DNA of 64,000 nucleotides from Acidimicrobiales bacterium (GTDB taxonomy: Bacteria; Actinomycetota; Acidimicrobiia; Acidimicrobiales; SZUA-35), in the NCBI GenBank assembly GCA_020630065.1, contig JAHDCC010000003.1, positions 101,067-165,066 of the forward strand, written 5' to 3'. Positions 9,389 through 17,508 of this stretch are shown here, piece after piece. A model generated the notes under the pieces. That model saw nothing but the letters and a program-made list of their open reading frames with translations, was not told the origin of the DNA and searched no databases. The position numbers and the translations under genes are program-made. The stretch's first letter is position 1. Every line of letters begins with the position of its first letter.

Positions 9389-9814
9389 TTGTTCGTTGGT
9401 CAGTACGAACACTCACTCGACGAAAAAGGTCGAGTTGTACTGCCCGCACCTTTTCGCGCCTTTGTAGCTGAGCGAGGATACGTCACTCAGCTCGATGGAT
9501 GTATCGGGCTCTGGAGCCAGGAAACATTTAGAGAGGTAGCGGAGAAATGGAAAACTGAATCCGAAGCGTCACGAATATCGATGCGAGTGTTCCGGAAACT
9601 CATGAACAGTGTTCGTGAGGTGAAGTTGGACTCAGCGGGACGTGTCACGTTGCCACGAGAGTTACTCGACAACATTGGTTTTGAATCCCAAGTAGTTGTG
9701 AGCGGACTCTTTGACCGAGTCGAAATCTGGCCGTCAGGGACGTACACAGCGGAACAGGAATCAGTTGAAGCAGACGCCGAGCTAGCAGAAGCAGTGGCGC
9801 GATTAGGTCTCTAA
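9389..9814 (+). CDS. mraZ: Transcriptional regulator MraZ (TTG start)
   Basis: MFVGQYEHSLDEKGRVVLPAPFR and VKLDSAGRVTLPRELL: two MraZ/AbrB half domains. Located at the head of the dcw cluster. Confidence 0.97.
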   Translation: MFVGQYEHSLDEKGRVVLPAPFRAFVAERGYVTQLDGCIGLWSQETFREVAEKWKTESEASRISMRVFRKLMNSVREVKLDSAGRVTLPRELLDNIGFESQVVVSGLFDRVEIWPSGTYTAEQESVEADAELAEAVARLGL

Positions 9815-9877
9815 ACATGACCTGATGAAACTAACGAAAACGTGAGAGGAGATAGGCGAAACCAATTCAAATAACCG

Positions 9878-10006
9878 TTCATCGATTACTCTTCGGGTTG
9901 CGAGAGGGTATATGCAATGCCCCACAACTCTGCCCCGCTAACCCGTCTTAGTCCGGCTAGGAGAGAAAACCTACTGGACATGGCAACCCGGGGAGCAATC
10001 GATGAA
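9878..10006 (+). ncRNA. Candidate cis-regulatory structured RNA in the rsmH 5' leader (mraW-RNA-motif-like)
   Basis: Long-range helix TTCATCGATTACTCTTCGGGTTGC (9878-9901) with GCAACCCGGGGAGCAATCGATGAA (9983-10006), one A/C mismatch and two G-U pairs. It encloses hairpin GGGTAT/ATGCCC (9906-9911/9917-9922) and hairpin GTCCGG(C)TAGG/CCTACTGGAC (9951-9961/9970-9979). Confidence 0.75.
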
Positions 10007-10032
10007 TAGTTAGAAGTGGTGGCCAACAGGTT

Positions 10033-10986
10033 ATGTCTAACTCTGGATCCGACACCTCAGAATCTTCAACCTTCGAACATGCGCCAGTACTAGTTGACGC
10101 TCTAGTAGAACTCTCAGCGAGTCTTCCGGCTGGAACATTCCTCGACGGCACAATCGGTGGAGCCGGACATAGTAAAGCTCTCCTGGACGCTCGGAACGAC
10201 ATTACGATCCTCGGCCTCGACCAAGACCCGATGGCGCTTCGAGCCGCCGATAGCTACCTCACACCTCACGACGGAAGATTCGTCTTGCATCGCTGCCGGT
10301 TTGATCAACTTGCAGAAGCTATGGAAGAAACCAAAACCGATCAACTGGTCGGTTTTCTTTTCGACCTCGGGGTAAGTTCACCTCAGCTCGACATCGCAGA
10401 ACGCGGGTTCAGTTTCCGACACGACGGGCCTCTCGATATGAGAATGGACACCGACGCGGTGCTTACCGCCGCAACGGTTGTGAACGAATACTCTCACCAA
10501 GACCTAGCCCGAGTGCTCCACATGTATGGCGATGAGCGGCACAACCAGCGCATTGCCACCGCGATTTTAGCGGCCCGACCGATTCGAACAACGACTGAAC
10601 TAGCGTCGGTCGTGGTTGAAGCGATTCCGGCCGCCGCTCGACGCACCGGTGGTCACCCGGCAAAGAGGTCGTTCCAGGCCCTCCGAATAGAGGTCAACAA
10701 CGAACTCGCAATCTTGGCACCGACCTTAGAGCTAGCACTTGATGCGCTAGTCCCGGGGGGGCGGGGTTTTGTGCTGACCTATCACTCCGGCGAAGACCGA
10801 ATCGTTAAAGACGTATTCCGGCAGCGAACAGCATCGATCGACCCTCCACACCTACCAGTGGAACGGCATCAACCCGACTTCCAACTACTTCGCCCAATCG
10901 CAAGAAAGGCGACCCAAGAGGAAATTGAACGGAATCGAAGAGCGCGAAGCGCACGACTCCGGTCCATAGAACGGGTGGCGGCATGA
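10033..10986 (+). CDS. rsmH: 16S rRNA (cytosine1402-N4)-methyltransferase RsmH/MraW
   Basis: HAPVLVDALVEL, FLDGTIGGAGHSKALL, FLFDLGVSSPQLDIAERGFSFRHDGPLDMRMD, TYHSGEDRIVKDVFR. Confidence 0.97.
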   Translation: MSNSGSDTSESSTFEHAPVLVDALVELSASLPAGTFLDGTIGGAGHSKALLDARNDITILGLDQDPMALRAADSYLTPHDGRFVLHRCRFDQLAEAMEETKTDQLVGFLFDLGVSSPQLDIAERGFSFRHDGPLDMRMDTDAVLTAATVVNEYSHQDLARVLHMYGDERHNQRIATAILAARPIRTTTELASVVVEAIPAAARRTGGHPAKRSFQALRIEVNNELAILAPTLELALDALVPGGRGFVLTYHSGEDRIVKDVFRQRTASIDPPHLPVERHQPDFQLLRPIARKATQEEIERNRRARSARLRSIERVAA

Positions 10987-11032
10987 TCTGTCCAGCCATC
11001 ACCCAGCAACGAAAAGAAATTGAGAGCAGGCG

Positions 11033-11671
11033 ATGACAGCAACACTTACGACACGAAGACCTAGTAGCACTTCTACTAGAACACGAAAGCCATCAACACG
11101 GCGTTCGACGGCGGGAACCTCCAGACCCCGGTCGTCAAGCGCACGTAAATCATCGACTGCCAGTAAGGCGCGACGTTCAACGACCAGCCGACGTTCATCA
11201 AAGCCGCGCCGATCGACCAGGTCAGCTTCAAGCCGTCGAACGACAAGTCGAGCCAAAGTAGCAACCAGATCAGCATCCACAACTAAAAAACGACGTTCTA
11301 CCAGTGTTCTGTCGACACGTTCGTCAGCGGCGCGTAAAACGAAGCGCAGAGCACGAACCCTTCCACGTTGGTTCACGGTGTTTGCTTGTGTAGCTCTCGT
11401 GGTCGGACTGTTTTCGGTTGTGTTCGCTCAGGCCTATCTCGTAAAGTCGCAGCAACAGCTCGACGGGATCCGAGCTGAAGTTGTAGAGGCCAAGGTCGAA
11501 CGCTCTAGAATTCAACGCCAAGTTGATGAAGCTTCTGCTCCGCAGGCAATAATCGACCGTGCGGATGAGCTTGGGATGATTCCAGCTGGTGAGCCAACCC
11601 ACCTTTCAGCTATCAGGCCAGTAGAGCCAACACCTTCAACGCCGCAGGTCGGAGATACTTCGCTCGGATGA
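11033..11671 (+). CDS. ftsL: FtsL-like septum protein with long basic S/T/R-rich N-terminal tail
   Basis: Position between rsmH and ftsI; about 112-aa R/S/T-rich tail, one TM (WFTVFACVALVVGLFSVVFAQAYLV), short periplasmic coiled coil. Confidence 0.8.
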   Translation: MTATLTTRRPSSTSTRTRKPSTRRSTAGTSRPRSSSARKSSTASKARRSTTSRRSSKPRRSTRSASSRRTTSRAKVATRSASTTKKRRSTSVLSTRSSAARKTKRRARTLPRWFTVFACVALVVGLFSVVFAQAYLVKSQQQLDGIRAEVVEAKVERSRIQRQVDEASAPQAIIDRADELGMIPAGEPTHLSAIRPVEPTPSTPQVGDTSLG

Positions 11672-13665
11672 CCGATCGTCTTACCAAAGCGCGGGAAAAG
11701 GCAAGGGAAGAGCGGCGACGTACGTTCCGGCGAACCACGAACCCTCAAGACCCCCACAACCGGCTTGTAGCTCTATTTGTAGTGTTCGTTCTTATCAGCG
11801 CGGCGCTAGTTGCGGTTCTTGTCGATATTCAAACAGTTCGAGACGATCGCTTGCGCGACTACGGAGAGAACCAGAGATCTCGTACTCGACAACTCGATGG
11901 ATATAGAGGTGAAATTCTAGACCGCAACGGATACGTGTTCGCTTCGTCGACTCCGAGTCACAATGTGATCGCTGACCCAACTCTGGTCACCGACCCGGTA
12001 GCGACAGCAACTATTCTGGCCCCGATCCTCAATCAGCCAAGTAGTGAGCTAGCGGCTGCGCTCCAACCTGAAAACAAGAAATCTCGGTACGTTCGACTAG
12101 CCCGAACAGTAGGGGTCGAAACCAGCGACAAGATTGACGAACTTCGATCAGACAACGAAGCGATGGTAGGCATTTACCTCGAATCGGAAGAACATCGTGT
12201 CTACCCGACGGGTAATGTTGCCCGCCAAATCGTTGGCCGCGTCGATCCAGACGAGAATGGCGTAACCGGAATCGAGAAACAGTACAACGAAATAATGGAT
12301 GGTCAACCCGGCGTCGAGCAGTTTGAGGGCGGTCGATTTGGTCGGATTAGCGTCGGGGAGTCAGTGGTTGACCCAGCCACCGACGGATTTGACGTAACAC
12401 TAACCCTCGATCACCGGCTTCAATTCATGGCCGAACAAACTCTCATCAACCACTGCGAAAGTACCGGGGCGGAAAGTCTTACCGCCGTTATTAGTGAACC
12501 CTCAAGTGGTGAAATTCTCACGATGGCATCCGTCGACCGAAACGACGACGGCGTGTGTGAAGTCGCTGGCTACAACCGGGCCCTGGTCGACACATTCGAA
12601 CCGGGTTCGGTGATGAAACCAGTCACGATTGCTGGGTCGGTGCAAAGCCTTGGCTATAACCGGTCTAGTCCAATTGAAGTCCCACCTCGAATCAGCGTCG
12701 CAAACAAGATATTCGTCGATCACCCAGCACACCCGGCGGCCATGTTCCCGCTTTCTCAAATTCTTACCGATTCGATGAACGTCGGAACGATCAAAATGGC
12801 TCAAGAACTAGGCGACGAAGCCCTCTACGGGTACCTAGACGGCTTTGGTTTTGGCCAATCGACCGGGTTAGGGTTCCAAGGCGAATCGATCGGCACCTTA
12901 CGTGAACCAGATCTCTGGCAGGGCAGTGACGCCGGTTCGATCCCTATCGGTCAAGGTGTTACCGTCAACGCAACTCAAATCGTCACTGCCTATAACGTGT
13001 TTGCCAACGGTGGAACCTACCAGCAACCGCTCCTGATTTCGTCGCTGCGAAACTCTGAAGGAGAATACTTCACCCCAGACCCTCGGCCGACCCGAACCAT
13101 AATCTCCCCGGAAACTGCCGCCGAGATGACAGCCATGCTCGAGAACGTGGTAGCTGACGGAACCGGCAAGCGTGCCGCGATACCCGGATATACAGTTGGA
13201 GGAAAAACGGGGACCGCATGGAAGGTGTTCGATGATGGGTCCGGCAAGCTGTCCTACGGTGAACCGGGCAACCGCCGGTATGTCGTGACCTTCGCTGGGC
13301 TGGTTCCAGCAAACAACCCCCAGATTTCTATGGCCGTCGTCGTAAACGAGCCTCGAGACATTCTCGCCCCAACGGCTGGAGCCGTAGCCGCACCAATCTT
13401 TGCCGAGATTGGTGAAGACGCGCTTCGAATCCTGAACGTCACCCCAGACAAACCATCAGACGGTGGTCCAAGTCTTGTCCGCGGAACACCAGCCCAACTA
13501 CCAGTTCCGGTTCCTCGCCCGACAGTGCCTGTAGAGTCAACAACTGTTGTCACCAAAGAAAACGAGGACAACGAACAAGACCAGGTTGACGAAGGGCAAG
13601 ACATGGACGAAGCGGAATCTACTACAACGACGCTGTCCAGCCCGGCTGAGGAGGTAGGCGAGTAA
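11668..13665 (+). CDS. ftsI: Peptidoglycan transpeptidase FtsI/PBP-family (class B)
   Basis: N-terminal TM, dimer domain RGEILDRNGYVFA, transpeptidase motifs EPGSVMKPVT (SxxK), SMNVG (SxN), VGGKTGTAWK (KTG). Confidence 0.96.
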   Translation: MTDRLTKAREKAREERRRTFRRTTNPQDPHNRLVALFVVFVLISAALVAVLVDIQTVRDDRLRDYGENQRSRTRQLDGYRGEILDRNGYVFASSTPSHNVIADPTLVTDPVATATILAPILNQPSSELAAALQPENKKSRYVRLARTVGVETSDKIDELRSDNEAMVGIYLESEEHRVYPTGNVARQIVGRVDPDENGVTGIEKQYNEIMDGQPGVEQFEGGRFGRISVGESVVDPATDGFDVTLTLDHRLQFMAEQTLINHCESTGAESLTAVISEPSSGEILTMASVDRNDDGVCEVAGYNRALVDTFEPGSVMKPVTIAGSVQSLGYNRSSPIEVPPRISVANKIFVDHPAHPAAMFPLSQILTDSMNVGTIKMAQELGDEALYGYLDGFGFGQSTGLGFQGESIGTLREPDLWQGSDAGSIPIGQGVTVNATQIVTAYNVFANGGTYQQPLLISSLRNSEGEYFTPDPRPTRTIISPETAAEMTAMLENVVADGTGKRAAIPGYTVGGKTGTAWKVFDDGSGKLSYGEPGNRRYVVTFAGLVPANNPQISMAVVVNEPRDILAPTAGAVAAPIFAEIGEDALRILNVTPDKPSDGGPSLVRGTPAQLPVPVPRPTVPVESTTVVTKENEDNEQDQVDEGQDMDEAESTTTTLSSPAEEVGE

Positions 13666-15101
13666 TGCCTGCACCTAGGTTAGGTTCTCCTATTACGATC
13701 TCTGAACTAGCGGACCAAACAGAGGTAGCCCTGAGCCGTGGCTTAGCGGATCCAGCCGCGGTCGATGTTCAGGTCCTCGATGCAACCCACGACTCCCGAG
13801 CTGTGGAAGAAGGCTCACTTTTTTGTGCTATCCCCGGAGAGGTTGTAGATGGGCACCAGTTTGTTGAAAAAGCGGCCGATTCCGGTGCTTGTGCACTTTT
13901 GGTGGAGAAAGAGGTTGATGTAGCCCTTCCTCAGTTTGTGGTAGGAGATTCTCGCCGAAGCATGGGAATATTTGCCAACGCCATTCACGGGAACCCGTCG
14001 GAGGACCTAACCGTGGTCGGTGTGACCGGCACAAATGGCAAATCATCTTTCGTGCAGATCCTGAGCGATATTTGGAACGCAGCCGGAATTGCGGGTGAGA
14101 CCTACGGAACGGTGACCGGAACACGAACAACTCCAGAGTCTTCCGACCTTCAACGCAAGCTCCGGCTGACTGCCAATGCGGGCAAGGATGCGGTAGCGAT
14201 GGAAGTATCGTCACACGCTCTTTCTCTAGGCCGAGTTATTGGAACAACGTTCGCTGCTGGTGTTTTCACCAACCTCGGTCATGACCATCTCGACTTTCAT
14301 GGCACGATGGAAGAGTATTTCGAAGCAAAAGCGATGCTTTTCGATTCGTCTTTGATTCGTGTAGGCGTCATCAACGCCGACGATCCGTACGGGGCGAAAC
14401 TCTTAGCTCGCGGCAAGGTAGATAGCGTCGCGTTCCAACTGGCAGACGCCAAAGACCTCGAGATTAAGGGCGCAGTGACCTCATTTCGATGGAGGGGTGT
14501 CCCGGTAGAGCTTCATTTAGCAGGAATGCACAACGTCTCAAACGCGTTGGCCGCAGCGACAGCGGCAGAAGCCCTGGGAATAGACCCAGTAACGATCGCC
14601 GACGGTCTGTGCGCTACATCGCCAGTACGAGGACGATTTGAATTCGTTGACCTTGGGCAGCCGTTTAAAGTTGCCGTCGACTATGCCCACACTCCTGATG
14701 CGTTAACCGCCGCGCTGCGGGCAGCGAAATCTCTGGCTCCTAACGGGAACGTTCTTCTCGTATTCGGATGCGGAGGAGACCGCGACAAAGAGAAACGTCC
14801 GATGATGGGTCAAGTCGCAAACGAGTACGCAGATCAGGTGATATTGACCTCCGACAATCCAAGATCAGAAGACCCTACGGCCATCATCGATGAGATACTG
14901 TCCGGGGTGGACTCTGCCAGTTGGGCCACGATAGAGCTTGACCGAGAGGTTGCGATCCAAACTGCGATAGCGAAAGCGGATAAGAACGACCTAGTGTTAG
15001 TAGCCGGGAAGGGTCACGAAACCAAGCAAATAATAGGTGATGTGGTTTCCCACTTTGACGACCGCGAGGCGGTCCTACGAGCCTTGGGAGTACCTTCATG
15101 A
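13665..15101 (+). CDS. murE: UDP-N-acetylmuramyl-tripeptide synthetase MurE
   Basis: GVTGTNGKSS, EVSSHALSLGRV, FTNLGHDHLDFHG, and DNPRSEDP (DNPR motif associated with meso-DAP specificity). Confidence 0.96.
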   Translation: MPAPRLGSPITISELADQTEVALSRGLADPAAVDVQVLDATHDSRAVEEGSLFCAIPGEVVDGHQFVEKAADSGACALLVEKEVDVALPQFVVGDSRRSMGIFANAIHGNPSEDLTVVGVTGTNGKSSFVQILSDIWNAAGIAGETYGTVTGTRTTPESSDLQRKLRLTANAGKDAVAMEVSSHALSLGRVIGTTFAAGVFTNLGHDHLDFHGTMEEYFEAKAMLFDSSLIRVGVINADDPYGAKLLARGKVDSVAFQLADAKDLEIKGAVTSFRWRGVPVELHLAGMHNVSNALAAATAAEALGIDPVTIADGLCATSPVRGRFEFVDLGQPFKVAVDYAHTPDALTAALRAAKSLAPNGNVLLVFGCGGDRDKEKRPMMGQVANEYADQVILTSDNPRSEDPTAIIDEILSGVDSASWATIELDREVAIQTAIAKADKNDLVLVAGKGHETKQIIGDVVSHFDDREAVLRALGVPS

Positions 15102-16174
15102 TTCGCTTGTTGATTGCGGCTGGTTTAGCGTTTGGTGTGTCGGCGTTGTTAACCAGACTGCTGATCGACATCTTGACGCGAAACAAAATCGGTCAGCCCA
15201 TTCGTGAAGATGGTCCGCAGGGGCACATGACAAAGGCGGGCACTCCCACTATGGGTGGGTTGGCAATCGTGATTGGTGCCGCTTTTGGTTATTTCGGTAG
15301 CTGGGGAATCGCCAAGTTCGTGGCTTCTCAAAGCGACGATGTTGTTTCTGGAGGGACATTTACCCGTTCAGGTCTATTAGTTCTTGGAACAATCCTTGCG
15401 GCGGCCGTTGTCGGGTTTTTAGATGACTGGATAAAGGTCAGCCGTGAACGCAATTTGGGTTTAAACGCCAAATTGAAGACGGCAGGGCTACTGGGAATCG
15501 CTGTCGGGTTTGCGGTTCTGGCCGTCAACTTCACTAGCGTCCGCACAGAAGTTTCCTTTGCCCGATACGAGTACCCGGGTATTGATCTCGGGCCAATCGG
15601 TTGGGTTATTTGGGCCGTGATTTTGATTTATGCCTCGTCGAACGCGGTCAATCTTACAGATGGACTTGATGGTTTGGCTGCTGGCTCGGGCATCTTCTCA
15701 TTCGGTGCCTACACACTGATTGGCTTCTGGATATTTCGTCAAAGCCGGTTATCGGTTGACGTCTACGATGTGCCACACGCTCTCGATTTGACGGTCGTTT
15801 CGGTTGCCATGATGGCGGCCAGCGCCGGTTTCTTGTGGTTCAACGCCTCACCGGCCGAGATTTTTATGGGTGATACCGGATCTTTGGCGATCGGGACGGC
15901 ACTCGCAGCGCTGGCGCTCATGACCAACACCCATTTACTCCTACCGATCATCGGGGCTATCTACGTGATTGAAACGAGTTCGGTGATGCTTCAGATCGGC
16001 TTTTTTAAAGTCACAGGTGGTAAACGGCTTTTTCGAATGGCGCCCATTCACCATCATTTCGAAATAAAGGGTTGGCAAGAGACTAAAGTAATTATCCGGT
16101 TCTGGCTGGTAGGCGGAGCTATGACCATGCTCGCTCTTGGCATGTTCTACGCGGAATATAGGACTACTCAATGA
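15098..16174 (+). CDS. mraY: Phospho-N-acetylmuramoyl-pentapeptide transferase MraY
   Basis: TKAGTPTMGGLAI, FLDDWIKV, NAVNLTDGLDGLAAG, FMGDTGSLAIG, RMAPIHHHFE; multi-TM. Confidence 0.97.
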   Translation: MIRLLIAAGLAFGVSALLTRLLIDILTRNKIGQPIREDGPQGHMTKAGTPTMGGLAIVIGAAFGYFGSWGIAKFVASQSDDVVSGGTFTRSGLLVLGTILAAAVVGFLDDWIKVSRERNLGLNAKLKTAGLLGIAVGFAVLAVNFTSVRTEVSFARYEYPGIDLGPIGWVIWAVILIYASSNAVNLTDGLDGLAAGSGIFSFGAYTLIGFWIFRQSRLSVDVYDVPHALDLTVVSVAMMAASAGFLWFNASPAEIFMGDTGSLAIGTALAALALMTNTHLLLPIIGAIYVIETSSVMLQIGFFKVTGGKRLFRMAPIHHHFEIKGWQETKVIIRFWLVGGAMTMLALGMFYAEYRTTQ

Positions 16175-17508
16175 TCGCTAGCAGCCTGAATCTCAATCTC
16201 GATGCCCCGGTTCTTATTGGGTTTGGCATCACCGGTCAGGCTGTTGCCCAGGCGCTTGTTACTCGTTCCTACAAACCGGTCGTGATTGACGATCGTCCTA
16301 CCGACGCTGCCCGCTCGGTCGCAGACCAGCTGTCACTCGAATTGGTGGAGGCCCCTTCAGCGATAGAACTGGCAGAGATAGTGGCTAGTGCTTCAGTGCT
16401 ACTTCCAAGCCCCGGTATCCCTGATAGCCATCCGTGTTTTAAAGCGGCAGCCGATCATGATGTTCCAACCGCGAGTGAATTCGACTTGGCACAGATGTGG
16501 GACAATCGACCGTTGCTGACTGTGACCGGAACTAACGGTAAGACGACGGTTACCTTGTTGGTTGCCGATGCGCTCAACAAGTCGGGTATTCCTGCGGTCG
16601 CGGTCGGCAACACTGATGTTCCCCTGGTAGCAGCGATCGATGATCCAGAGATCGAAGTTTTCGTAGTCGAGGCTTCATCATTCAGGCTGGGGCATAGCCT
16701 CAGATTTGCCCCAGCGGTGTCGTGCTGGCTCAATTTCGCTCCTGATCATCTAGACGCTCACGCCTCATTTGAGGACTACAAGTCGGCGAAGGCATCTATC
16801 TGGAATCATCGTCCTGATGGAAGTGTCGCTATCGCCAATGCCGACGATCAAGTCGTCGCTGAATTAGCGCCACAAGATTCGTCGCTTTTCTCTTTGACCG
16901 ACCAAGATGCTCTATGGCACGTCGATAATGGGGAGCTTGTTGGACCCGAGGGGCCATTTGTAAAGGTCGCTCAACTACAACGCACACAGCCACACGACTT
17001 AGCGAACGCGTTAGCCGCCGCCGCTGTTGCCTACGCTGGCGGAGCGACTATGGAATCGATCGCGACGGTTCTCCAGTCGTTTTCTGGCTTTCGTCACCGA
17101 GTCGAGTTCGTTGGCACCTGGAACGACGTCGCATGGTACAACGATTCGAAGGCTACGGTTCCGCACGCAACTTTGAGCGCTGTGGCTGGATTTGACTCGG
17201 TCGTTTTGATTGCTGGTGGACGGAACAAAGGTTTGGATCTCTCCGAACTTGGCGACGCTGTTCCACCGGTACGGGCGGTAGTGGCTACTGGTGATGCTGC
17301 TGAAGAAATAACACAGGCGTTTTCCGGTCGCGTACCGGTGGAGTCGGCGGAAACCATGGCGGCTGCAGTCGAGACTGCGGCCATTCTGTCCCAACGAGGA
17401 GATGTTGTTGTGCTTTCCCCCGGTTGTACCTCATTCGATTGGTACTCATCGTACAAAGACAGGGGAGACGACTTCTGTGATTTGGTGCGGAAACGGTACG
17501 GTGCGTGA
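16171..17508 (+). CDS. murD: UDP-N-acetylmuramoyl-L-alanine--D-glutamate ligase MurD
   Basis: TVTGTNGKTTVTLLV, SSFRLGHS, NFAPDHLDAHASFEDYKSAK, NDSKATVPHATLSA, LSPGCTSFDWYSSYKDRGDDF. Confidence 0.96.
   Translation: MIASSLNLNLDAPVLIGFGITGQAVAQALVTRSYKPVVIDDRPTDAARSVADQLSLELVEAPSAIELAEIVASASVLLPSPGIPDSHPCFKAAADHDVPTASEFDLAQMWDNRPLLTVTGTNGKTTVTLLVADALNKSGIPAVAVGNTDVPLVAAIDDPEIEVFVVEASSFRLGHSLRFAPAVSCWLNFAPDHLDAHASFEDYKSAKASIWNHRPDGSVAIANADDQVVAELAPQDSSLFSLTDQDALWHVDNGELVGPEGPFVKVAQLQRTQPHDLANALAAAAVAYAGGATMESIATVLQSFSGFRHRVEFVGTWNDVAWYNDSKATVPHATLSAVAGFDSVVLIAGGRNKGLDLSELGDAVPPVRAVVATGDAAEEITQAFSGRVPVESAETMAAAVETAAILSQRGDVVVLSPGCTSFDWYSSYKDRGDDFCDLVRKRYGA

Noticed and set aside
10999-11376. 125-aa minus-strand ORF opposite ftsL
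   Set aside because: Same artefact: mirror of the R/S/T-rich FtsL tail.
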